From contig CM055104.1 of NCBI GenBank assembly GCA_029204225.1, positions 27,335,253 to 27,399,252 of the forward strand: a stretch of DNA of 64,000 bases, given 5' to 3'. Below are positions 43,415 through 52,670 of this stretch, piece after piece. The translations under genes were made by a program, and so were the position numbers. Positions within the stretch are counted from its first letter, which is position 1; the number at the start of each line of letters is the position of its first letter. The notes under the pieces are model-generated. The model saw nothing but the letters and a program-made list of their open reading frames with translations, did not search any database and had not been told where the DNA came from. This DNA comes from Diphasiastrum complanatum. Its lineage: Eukaryota; Streptophyta; Lycopodiopsida; Lycopodiales; Lycopodiaceae.

Positions 43415-43810
43415 CTCCCCCTACTTTAAGCATTTTTGCCCTAAAAAATGAAGACCATGTAGCTCTTTGTTGAGTGCCATGCTTCACGAATCCATTTGGT
43501 GGTAGTCGAATCATATTTGGCCACCTTGAATAAGAAACATCTTTTCTTGTATTATTCTTGTCAGTAGCCATCTACCATTCATCAAATTTTGTTGCCTCGG
43601 CTTATTGTGGTAGAACAAGGTTGCGACAAGAATTCTTCATAAAGAACTTTTGATCTACAACTGATCCCATAGATTTGATAAGATCACTGAAGAAGAGATT
43701 GATGAAACACAAGAAAGTATCAAGTTACATTAGTTCTGCATGAGTTGACAGGATCCAAGCAACAGACATTCGAAAGTCTTCTTCCTCGGTATCTTCCTTG
43801 ATTGGGTGGG
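43415..43810 (-). other. Polypurine tract and 3' untranslated region
   Basis: CTCCCCCT directly inside the left LTR reads AGGGGGAG on the minus strand. No gene recognised in the rest. Confidence 0.6.
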
Positions 43811-44357
43811 CTATCCAATTCCAGATGCATCTTTTTTTGTCCCTGCATCCGGTGCTATAGCCTTATGCATTGCTCCTTGATGTAGGATAGTGGTATCCAT
43901 TTCCAGCTCTAGAGCAATTATTAGAGCCATGCATCCCACATTGGGATTCATCAAATCCCATGCAATGAAGGGATCTTTTTGGACATCTGTACACAAGGAA
44001 TTTGACAATTTTGAATTCAGTTTCCATGTTAACCTGCTTCTTTGTTGATAGGATTGATGACATCCTCTAATGCAAGAATGTTCAAGGATTTTGCACCAAC
44101 TCCTTTCATCAATATCACATTAGATTCATTAGTTGGTAGCTCGGTGCAAGTTTGCTTCAGATCTTTGGATGGATCTCTTATTCTTGACTTCATTGAAGCA
44201 ATGTTAATACTAATATCATCATCAAAAAGCTCGTTGTTGTATTGGTATTTGAATTTTGCATCAGTGTTATACCACTCGCTTAATCCATGTTTCGAAATAA
44301 TTCCAAATAGATCATTATCAATAATATGGTCGTAACCACTGATTTGTGGAGTATATC
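43811..44357 (-). CDS. Third reading-frame segment of the cargo gene
   Basis: Minus strand. 44,357-44,025 is open in the same frame as the ORF ending at 44,395 and reads ISGYDHIIDNDLFGIISKHG, WYNTDAKF and LMKGVGAKSLNILALEDVIN. After a TAA near 44,025 another frame (44,008-43,811) gives DPFIAWDLMNPNVGCMALI and ends in DASGIG. Text is protein-like (no low complexity) but unrecognised. These may be exons or parts of one protein broken by stops. The stops at 44,397 and 44,358 separate it from the next ORF. Confidence 0.5.
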
Positions 44358-44394
44358 ATAATTCTCGACAATCGAATTGTAATCCATGGTTTAA

Positions 44395-44880
44395 CTACAA
44401 TCGTAGAAGTTCATTCTGCTCATAGTATACCTCCTTGTTTTGACCTTGGTCATGATCATTACAATTGTTGGACAAGACTTGATCTAGATTCTCAAGTTGG
44501 TCTTTATCCACTTGTCCATTGGTGTTTTGCTGATATTGTTTTGTCTCCGTGGAAGATAGATCGATATTAAGAATTTTGTTTTCTTCCACGAAATCATCAG
44601 CTTCATCAGAAGATTTATGATCTTGTTTGCTCAAAACATCTCGATCGATATCTACCTTTGGCTTGGAAGTTTGCCCTTGGACTAGAGGAAGCGTTGTTCC
44701 GTAGACATCAACAGTGGTACACAATTCAAGATTAGTATTTCGAATATCAATTGGTTGTTGTGGAATATCAGCCGATTGCAAGATAGAATCAAAACGAGCG
44801 GCCATCTTGTTGTACATTTCTTCCCATCTTCGCTCTAACCTTTCTGTAATTGTTGCTGATAGTAGGGTCTACACTATTAT
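44395..44880 (-). CDS. Coiled-coil segment of the cargo protein
   Basis: Minus strand, open from about 44,880, ATG at 44,817. It begins ATITERLERRWEEMYNKMAA, a likely coiled coil of the sort found near Gag N-termini, followed by a polar Asp/Glu/Gln/Asn-rich region. 140 residues from the ATG. Probably the continuation of the acidic ORF at 44,906-45,718, after one stop and one frameshift. Confidence 0.5.
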
Positions 44881-44905
44881 TTGATCTTCCATGAATACTG
44901 CCCCA

Positions 44906-45718
44906 CTATTGTTGAGTTGTTGGCGTTAGACTTCCTACAAAATTGACATGGGGACTGAAAATTGTCGCTCCACTTGCCACAGTTATATTCCTTCCCTCCT
45001 TAAAATCATTTGCATTAGCAAATGATGTACCCATTAGAGAAGGACCAATCATAGTTGTAGTGGCATAGAGAGAACACCCTTCATTGTCGCCAATTTCTTC
45101 ACTTTCATAGGCATCCCCATAGGCCTCATAATCAACATTATCATCTTCATTGTAATCAAAATGTTGTTCTATACCATGGTAATGTCGTCTTTTGAGTTCA
45201 TCAAGATCGTAAAATTGATCAATGGGCTCGTAGTGATCTTCTGTTCCACCTTGCACCTGTTGTTGCTCATCCACGCTTGTCGCTTCAAGCTGATATTCAG
45301 TAGTGAATTGGAATTGATCTTGATCTTGATAATCACCATCATTGAATTCTATTTCATTCTGACCATCAAATGGTTCCGCTGTTTCATCTGCAGAGCAATC
45401 CTCAATGACTGGTTCGTGTTGTTCTTCACTTTGCTGATCGTTGTTGAAATCGTAATGGTCAAGTTTTGAAGTGTCATTGTAGTCCTGATACTGATCATCA
45501 TTAGCAAAATCATCGTTCTGGTCTTGATACTGATTGTTATCAGCGATGTAGTCACCTTGGTCATAATCTTCGATGTAATAGTCACCTTGATCCCAATATT
45601 CCTCCACATCATTATCATAACCGTCATCACAGTATGACTGATTGTCATCCACTTGTTCATAATGCCAATCCATTAGAGTTGATGTGGAATAACTAAATCT
45701 TGTAACTGTGGATTGCAA
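44906..45718 (-). CDS. Very acidic Asp/Gln/Tyr-rich protein
   Basis: 270 residues on the minus strand, no internal stop. Residues about 15-120 repeat short blocks of the type DQGDYI, YQDQNDD and QYQDYND; overall rich in Asp, Gln, Tyr, Asn and Glu with few Lys/Arg. The last 50 residues are ordinary (MIGPSLMGTSFANANDF). No signal peptide, membrane segment or known domain. It sits where gag would be in the element. It may be a diverged Gag-like structural protein or captured coding sequence; composition suggests an intrinsically disordered protein. Frame preservation in such a repetitive stretch suggests selection or recent origin. Confidence 0.6.
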   Translation of the reverse strand: MQSTVTRFSYSTSTLMDWHYEQVDDNQSYCDDGYDNDVEEYWDQGDYYIEDYDQGDYIADNNQYQDQNDDFANDDQYQDYNDTSKLDHYDFNNDQQSEEQHEPVIEDCSADETAEPFDGQNEIEFNDGDYQDQDQFQFTTEYQLEATSVDEQQQVQGGTEDHYEPIDQFYDLDELKRRHYHGIEQHFDYNEDDNVDYEAYGDAYESEEIGDNEGCSLYATTTMIGPSLMGTSFANANDFKEGRNITVASGATIFSPHVNFVGSLTPTTQQ

Positions 45719-46259
45719 TCTTGGGAAGAATTTGGAAATGGTATGGAAACCAGTTCTAACAAGGTGCAGTTAAGCGGTGACAATAGGCATGAGTTTTTCG
45801 ATTAGAGCAAGTAAAAAGGACTTTTGAAAAGGTCAAATTTTGATCCAAATAAGACTTATACACTGACAATGTTGTTGAGCTAATGAAATTTGCTTTCTAT
45901 GGCACTGAAATCCGAGCTCAAACGGATGAGATATGGTCAATTAAATGAATAAAACATAAAGTGAGGGTCCTAAGATAAAATTAAAACTAAGAAGTACATA
46001 ATGATGACGAAATGATTATCATTGTACTCAACGTAGTGAACTGAGCAATTTTCGTTCTTAATGTACTGAATTCCGACGTTAAACGCAAAAGTTAAGGCTA
46101 CACGAAGACAAGGAAATTACAAACTTAGAAAGGGACCTTCATAGAAAAGTTTGGTTTCTTTGGTGCATTGGACCGTTGAAGAAAGATAACCGTAGAAATC
46201 CTAAAAAATGACCGCAAAATTTTTTCTTGGCTACTTGGGCGATCAGTTGGGTGCTGGGA
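45719..46259. other. Non-coding interior
   Basis: Short frames only; nothing recognised. Confidence 0.4.
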
Positions 46260-46480
46260 AGATTCTGGGAGCGTGATCAGAGGGGCAAGTAAGAGCGAGA
46301 AAATCTCAACCGACGTTTTTTAGAGAGAGAAGATCTCAACCGACGTTTTTTGAGAGAGAGGAAGGGGGTCGGCTACATGACCGACGTCGGCTACGTGACC
46401 GACGAAGAGAGAGAGAGGAGCATCGGCTACGTGACCGACGGAGAGAGAAGAGGTAGCCGACGGACGAACCTACACTCACA
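46260..46480. repeat. GA-rich repeats and GTCGG...CCGAC palindromes
   Basis: Two copies of ATCTCAACCGACGTTTTTT (about 46,294 and 46,334) and three copies of TCGGCTACRTGACCGACG (about 46,371, 46,388 and 46,424), each an imperfect palindrome, between GAGAGAGA runs. Confidence 0.75.
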
Positions 46481-46540
46481 GCTGACGAAGGTGTAAAGAG
46501 ACATGATCAGATTCACGAAAATGATGACTACGCCAATGCA

Positions 46541-46984
46541 TTGGATGCATTTGGAACGAATAGCATCTTGAAGGACAGACCGTTTGAACTGAAAGAACAT
46601 GCAACTGCTCCCACCCCTGGTAGTAAAGAAATGGAATTCGACTACAATAATGATCTCCGCGCTGCTTCAGATAAGCCGCCTTCGTATTCTGAGACTTTGG
46701 AAAGACAACAGAACGAGCCAGCTGCACCAGAGCAGGAATCGGCTGGAATTGCTAAGGGTTTACAGTTCAAGGACTCAAATCATGGTGAGATCGTGTTTCT
46801 TCGAATGATGAGTATGGGAAGTCTCGAGATCGTGAGGGCAGGAAGCACAGAGATTTGGGATATGATCAATCTCACGCCTGTAACACATTTCGTGCACATT
46901 CATCTCATCAAGTTTCATGTGAGCGATCAACAGCCATTCAGCATTTCTTGCTTCACCAATCACACATGCTCGTTTAATTACTAA
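46541..46984 (+). pseudogene. Multicopper oxidase fragment captured in antisense
   Basis: A 147-residue plus frame, opposite to the element. Residues about 83-130 read GSLEIVRAGSTEIWDMINLT and VTHFVHIHLIKFHVSDQQPF. This is the pattern of the C-terminal cupredoxin domain of three-domain oxidases (CotA, bilirubin oxidase, plant LPR-type), where HPxHxH supplies copper ligands. Here the three His (46,886, 46,895, 46,901) are kept but Pro is Phe. The first 80 residues (KPPSYSETLERQQNE) are not from that domain as far as I can tell, so two sources may be fused. Only a fragment, so no enzyme is expected. Confidence 0.7.
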
Positions 46985-47769
46985 TGGAATCCACGTTTTG
47001 TGAGATGTATGTCGTGAAGGATTCGCGTGGAGAGTAAGTTGCTGGGTGATGGTGAGATCTAGAGGAAGTCGGTGGGTGATGGTGATTCAGATTAGAGGCG
47101 TCGCGAGGAGGGAAGAAGTAAATGCGCAAGCAGAGAGAGAGAGAGAAAGAGACGAATTAGGGTTAGGTTTAGGGTAGGTAGATAGGTCAGATTAGGGTAG
47201 AGAGTTAGGGCATTTCTTTTTCTTTAATATTTTTAAAACGAAACTTCAAAACGAAAGAACTGAAAACAAATCTACAAAGACATAGGACTTCAAACATGAA
47301 AGGTTGAAGTGCTTCTCTCCCAAGTTTCCTACTCAAACTAGAATTTGACCTCTTTCACAAGATTTGTCATATCTCTCTCAATTTTCAACCAAATTGGCTA
47401 CAAATTGGCTCAGATTCAAGCTACGAGTGAGATCTACAATCCTACAAAATTATAGTAAAAAAGTTTGGCCAAAAATTCAGCCAAAAATGAGAAAAACAGA
47501 CTGCAAAAACTATCACTAACTAAATTTGGAATGAAACTAAAATGGCCATAACTTGGTCATTATAGCTCCAAATCAAAAAATCTCAGTACCTCCAAAAAGC
47601 TAAAAGAAAGATCTATTGATCTACAACAAGAAACTACACAAACAATGAAGATTAAATGGTCAAAAATTGAATCAAATCTTGCTGGAAATTGAAAAATCAA
47701 GAAAGCTAGAACAAGAAGCTCTACCAAATTTAACAAAATCCACCAAATCTGATGGAGAAAGGATCTAAT
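46985..47769. other. 5' leader of the non-autonomous element
   Basis: GA-rich at 47,120-47,160, then AT-rich leader up to the PBS. No gene. Confidence 0.5.
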
Positions 47770-48170
47770 GCTCTGATACCAAAATTTTCATGTGCCAACC
47801 TCAGTATTCAAACATCTAATCCATTCATTAAACATTAAATTACAATGGAAATGCAAGAAATCAAGAAACTAGTCAAAAATCAAGAAGATATTAAAACTCA
47901 AAATTACAAAATGAACAATAGCCTCCAAATTTAGCACGACCTCAGCTATTTATAGTGGTCATTTGTGCCTCTACAATAAGTTTGGGGCCTTATTTGGCTA
48001 ATTTGGGCCTTACAACCATTATTACAAGTTCGCTATTCACAAATATAGCGGGGTTGTTCAAGCCACCTTATTAACTGTCCTAATGACTAATTCTAGTCTA
48101 CTTTAGCTCCATGGCCATATTTGGCAATTTATTAGTAAGCTCATGGGCTAATTACATGCAGCAAATGACA
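47770..48170 (-). repeat. PBS and 5' LTR of the non-autonomous element
   Basis: GCTCTGATACCA (47,770-47,781) is the complement of TGGTATCAGAGC. The LTR runs 47,786-48,170 (385 bp) with the first base pair of its outer TG altered at the inner edge. Same as the left LTR except a missing block of about 170 bp and scattered changes, so the element is not brand new. Confidence 0.85.
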
Positions 48171-48175
48171 GTTAC

Positions 48176-48761
48176 TATCTCTATAACCTTTCGCTACCAC
48201 CTTATGGTTGTGGTTCATATCCTTCATAAGCCATCCATCCTTGACAAATTCAACCTTAAGATGTTGATTTGCCATTACACCAACAGAAAGAAACTCTTTT
48301 TGAGTCTAGGAAAATGAAGCACATTAGGGATATTCTTGATTTTACCATCAGGAAACTGCACAGGTACATTGCCAACACCTTGTATTTGGCATTCCTCCCC
48401 ATTGGCTTGTGTGACCTTGTCCCCATCATGGATTGGTGAGAATTTCTCAAACCAATCACATTTTTCGGTCATATGCCTTGTGGCACCTGAATCTACGAAC
48501 CATCTGACACCATCATCAACTTGGGATGCCAATGCCGATGAGAAGACACTTGTCTTGTCATCTTCAGCAATGTTGCCTTGTTGCTTCACCTTTCCCGCCT
48601 TTATGTCCGCTTTTTTCTTGTAACACTCACGTGCCCAATGACCCGGTTTGTGGCAATAGTAACATTTGTCTTTAATCTTCTTTTTCACCTTCGATGACGA
48701 CTCTCCCTTGTCATCATCATCCTTGGATTTCTTAGGAATCCTCTTCCACCCTTTCTGCTTG
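48176..48761 (-). pseudogene. Copia zinc knuckle and protease (host of the nested elements)
   Basis: Minus strand: KGWKRIPKKSKDDDDKGE linker, knuckle CYYCHKPGHWAREC (48,660 region), protease RWFVDSGATRHMTEK, then QIQGVGNVPVQFPDGKIKNI and, after a frameshift, VVAKGYRDSNC at the GTTAC target site. It continues in the fragment at 42,859 and below. At 48,762 a TIR element interrupts the Gag; nine more Gag residues lie at 55,209-55,236. Confidence 0.88.
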
Positions 48762-48989
48762 CATTAGAGAAAATATGGGCCCAAAGAGGGCCCTATAAGA
48801 AATGCCATGTAGGAGAGAGAAAAATAACTATAAAGTAATTATACTATCATTTTCTAACTTCTTTACGCATCTGCTCGCACTACTTTCCATGTAAATGAAT
48901 GCACCTTAGTTTAGTCACATCAAACTTCACTAGTGATCCATGTTCATTGCAACATCCAGATTTTCATTCGATGAGTCAGTTAATAATCT

Positions 48990-50014
48990 ATGTGTCATGG
49001 TAAAAATGGCCTGTTGGGTTACTGTGAGAATTTGATGCTCTATGGGAATGCACATTCAATGCAAAGAATACATTATTTGAAAGAAGAATCAAGGAAAATA
49101 TCAAAGGAGTGTGAAGAAAAATCTACAAAGATGAAAACTTGTTTGGATGAAAATGAGATGCTCAAGGAGGAGATTCAAAGGTTGAAATCTTCTTTGCATC
49201 ATTATACAACTAGTAATGATCAGATAAAAATTGCATTTCAATCCATGCGTATCTCATATTTGTCTCTTCTTAAAGATATGGATGTGCTCAACAGAAAGGT
49301 CCGAAGCAACAAGAGGAAAAGACTGGTAAACAAGGATATATGTGATCTATCATCTAGAGGAGGTCATAGAAAAAGATGAATCCATGCATTCAAGTAAGTT
49401 ATAACTTATTTGGTATTGAATATTGCTTGAACTTTTTGATTCATTCATAATCACTAATTTTGCTATTTATTCATTTCAACTTTCTGTTGATTTGCTTATT
49501 ATATACTGCTGTGAATATTATGAGTGTCCTAATTTCTACAAACATTTTCATGAACATTATATTTGCAATGCAGATCAGCATTGGTTGTTGAAGACCATTT
49601 GGCCGATTTGAGATTTCAATTGGAAACTCACTAGGCTCTATCTTGACTTCTAAATCTATGAAATCAATGTTAAATAATAACAAAATAAAAAAGATTAAGA
49701 CTTTAGTTACTGATAGCATTATGGATGAAGTTGGAAAAATATTAGACACTACATTGCTTTACAGGGCATGTGACTTTTCTAGCATCAGTAGGGAAGCATA
49801 TGCAACAATGTTTAAGATGATAAAGGAGGCATTTGCACAGGTAAATATTAAAAAGTTTCCAATCCCACGACCATTTCATCTTAAAAAGAGAGACATGTTA
49901 AACCATGGTATGCAGACAATAGTTAGTAATCCATCTCATATCAATGAAGTGTATTGCTCGAAAGGAGAAAGTCTAGCTTATAACAATTCCAACAATTTAT
50001 TTATTGACATCTGA
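48990..50014 (+). pseudogene. Gene C of the TIR element: coiled-coil protein
   Basis: Exon 1 (48,990-49,393) has a coiled coil (EESRKISKECEEKSTK, ENEMLKEEIQRLKSSL) and a basic stretch SNKRKRLVNK; a TGA occurs 13 bases before the donor. Intron 49,394-49,573 (GTAAGT...GCAG, 180 bp); the splice keeps phase and gives SALVVEDHLADLRFQLETH. After a stop and frame change, 49,643-50,014 reads VTDSIMDEVGKILDTTLLYR and SREAYATMFKMIKEAFAQ, helical text of unknown family. Could be a regulatory or transposase-partner protein; not assigned. Confidence 0.5.
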
Positions 50015-50309
50015 AATTATAAAAGGACAAAAAATGAAAAGAGTCAGTCTCACGATAATGAATGGAGCACCTTCAAATTCAGAAGACTCAAAAGGCCTCA
50101 ATTTTAGTGTTCAATTAGAAAATAATATCTGGTGGTTGGCAGCATTTCAAGTATAGCAGTTCCTTCGCAATAGTAATAATAATTTGAATATGGATTTCAT
50201 ATGAAAATTTTTCTCTGTGTTAATATTATGAGGCTAGTCACGTTTTTGTATCAAAAAGCATTACAAGCCAGTAGGCTATAGACACACAATAAAATTTTGT
50301 ATATTCAGC

Positions 50310-51783
50310 AGTATCTAATCTGCTTCCGATATTTTCTCCAATGAAAGTTGCAACTTAGAATCATGCAACAATTTTTTTCTTTCGTATGGATCCAATAGCT
50401 CATAGTTTTCATGCTTACTCAGATCAACGTAAGTAGCATACAATGCAAAATGAGATGATCTGAGCATGGAATTCACTAGTCCATATCCTAAAATTTTAAC
50501 CGCAATAGTTTTCTTTACAAAAATTATTTTATGCACCTTATTGAATGTCCTCCAAGAAAATGAGACAGTGCCTTGATCGCCATAATCATAGTTTCACCAT
50601 GTTGATGAAACTTTGAATAGGCAACACTTATCTCATTATTCTTGAAGGACTTCAGATAGTGCCACAGTGCATGATCTCTTGAAAATTCTCCAGCAAAAGA
50701 TCTCTGCCCTTCTCGACGAATTGCAAAATCATCAAGAAAAATTGTTTCCTGAAATGATAAAAAACAAAGTAAGCTCCAGTATATAATCTAACATAACAAA
50801 TCTACTAGTACTTGATAAGATACAAAAACTTACGCATTCAGTTTTGTCTTCCCTGATTACTGTCTCTCCATCAATATTATGTCCACCTTTCAATGTCAAT
50901 ATTGTTGGTGAATAGACAGTTGGCTGTGGAGAACCAAGTTGACTTTGGATTCTAGGAAACTCATCCTCAGAAGGTAGATCATCTCCTTTGTTGCGCATTT
51001 ACTCCACAACCATTTTCAAGCAATTTTTTCCTGAATAAAACTTATCATTATGTACATCGTCAACACCAGGGAGAAGATCATCAGCATCAAAATCAATTAT
51101 ATCCGAAAATTCATCAAGCTCTTTGCTCAAAATGCAAAGAGTCTCAGCTTTAGTGGTCAAAAAGATCCATATATCCGATATTGTCAAAAAGGAATTATTA
51201 TCTATATTCTAAGTAGTCAAAGTGATCAAAGATTTATCAGAAGGAGAAAGGGTTGTGGGTGTTCTAGGGCCTATAAACGTAGCCCTATTTTGAGTAGGAT
51301 CAAAATCTGAATATCAATAAAGAAAGTATCTATATCTATAATCTTTGACTTTTCAGACTTTGTACCACTAGAAGAAGCTGCTTCAGAAGTGGAGGGGACA
51401 GACTCTGAGTCGTCTAAAATATTTAACAAAAGAAAAAAAAATAAAAGCAGACTGAAAATCAACAAATCTAAATTTTTTTATTATGAATTGGGCACTCATC
51501 TACAGACTTGAAATCATTATGTAACTTGGTAATAGGTATGCTTGTCGAGTGCCACCAGGTCCTGATAATGAATCATGTCCTTATTTTGAGATTTGAATAA
51601 CGGAGTACTGAGCAGGGAGTTAAATCTAAGATATATTTCAGAAAATGTCTCCACACCAAGGCCCTCAGTTATAGAAGGTAGAATAAAAAGAAAAGGAAAA
51701 AAAAGAGATTTGAAATACTCCAACCTATCAGTAATATCAAATTCATGACAAAAAGAAAGCAAACTAGAATCAAAATTAGACAT
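50310..51783 (-). pseudogene. Gene A of the TIR element: spliced, unknown protein
   Basis: Minus strand, divergent from gene B. ATG at 51,783 gives FCHEFDITDRLEYFKSLFF and ETFSEIYLRFNSLL, stop at 51,517. Then acidic/Ser-rich segments (SESVPSTSEAASSSGTK; SDIIDFDADDLLPGVDDVH) and SEDEFPRIQSQLGSPQPTV. Intron 50,749-50,833 (GTAAGT...TTTCAG, 85 bp) is phase 0, joining to ETIFLDDFAIRREGQRSFAG and HALWHYLKSFKNNEISVAYS. The last frame ends in LDPYERKKLLHDSKLQL at 50,315. Several stops or shifts between segments. I do not recognise the family; a transposase is a possibility but no DDE triad could be placed. Confidence 0.5.
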
Positions 51784-52079
51784 TTTAAACAACAACAAGT
51801 TCCAAATATCGCTCTCAGACGCAAACCGTAGGTCAGGCAAGCACGTCAAGACAACGTGCGCTCGAGAGAGATATTTCAAGTTGGAGTACCGGATCCGAGC
51901 GCAAGAACACAGAGGACAAAAGAAAAGAGATGCAAAGTGTGCTTGAATGCGATACCGGATGAAGCAGTACCGGTTCCAGGCTCAAAATAGTCAACGGAGG
52001 GTAATGAGAGCAAGTGGCACGCTTGAAATCGATATCCGGCAAAACAATTGTAAATTTGCGTGAAAATCCAAGCCGAAAA

Positions 52080-52365
52080 AGACTTATTTATAAAAAAAAA
52101 TTTGCATGTGTGGAGGAGTGGCAAAGGAACACTTGTCGACTTGTGATTGGTCAAAATAAATGCGCTGTACCTAGAATGATTGATTTGACATCTGTCACGT
52201 GCGAGAATGACACGCGTCAAAAATGGATTCGTGCACGTGTCTCAGCCCACGTGGCGTCCTAATTGGGTCATCATTGTCAGTACGGACATTCCACGTGGAC
52301 CAATAATTTGACAACACATGTCTTCGTCGTCTTTTCACACGTGCAAAAATTTCGTATATATAAGT
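52080..52365. promoter_or_regulatory. Bidirectional promoter with five G-boxes
   Basis: Plus-strand TATATATAA at 52,355-52,363, about 310 bp before the gene B ATG; CCAAT at about 52,300; CACGTG at 52,196, 52,234, 52,248, 52,292 and 52,338, all within 150 bp. On the minus strand TATAAATAAGTC at about 52,085 could serve gene A. CACGTG is the core bound by plant bZIP and bHLH factors (light, ABA and similar signals). Confidence 0.65.
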
Positions 52366-52670
52366 CCTTGGAATTTTCATTTTTTTTTGCAAAATTTTCG
52401 CTTTTAGCTACCAATATCGCTCTCAAGCGCGCTCTTTCACCGTTCAAGCTTCCGTCCTCTCATAGTGCGCTCAAGTTCGATATCGTTGGCAGTGCAATAT
52501 CGCCATCAAGCGCGCATTTCTTTTCATAAAATAATCTATGTAGATCTTGCGCTCGAAACCGATATTCAGTTCTGGTATCGATCTCTAGCGCCCTTTTGTC
52601 GCAAATGTTTTTGTTTTCAACCACTTTTCTTTTGTTCAAACTTTTTTTTGTTAATCTTTTTCTTCTAAGA

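Larger units (their letters stand above)
42860..48170 (-). mobile_element. Complete non-autonomous LTR retrotransposon with cargo
   Basis: 5311 bp, starts TGTCAT and ends ATGACA, flanked by GTTAC at 42,855-42,859 and 48,171-48,175. Removing it and one GTTAC restores the Copia protease/GAG-pre-integrase text in the host element. Minus orientation: 5' LTR on the right (47,786-48,170), PBS 47,770-47,781 complement, polypurine tract at 43,415-43,422 complement (AGGGGGAG). The interior has no protease, RT, RNase H or integrase motif, so it must use enzymes from another element. It carries an acidic protein gene and an antisense multicopper-oxidase fragment. Confidence 0.88.

Noticed and set aside
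44042-44335. 97-codon plus frame in the non-autonomous element.
   Set aside because: The minus strand in this stretch gives more protein-like text continuing the cargo frame.
51876-52220. 114-codon minus frame upstream of gene A.
   Set aside because: It covers the promoter/5' leader with TATA and G-box elements, has no motif, and starts before the likely transcription start.
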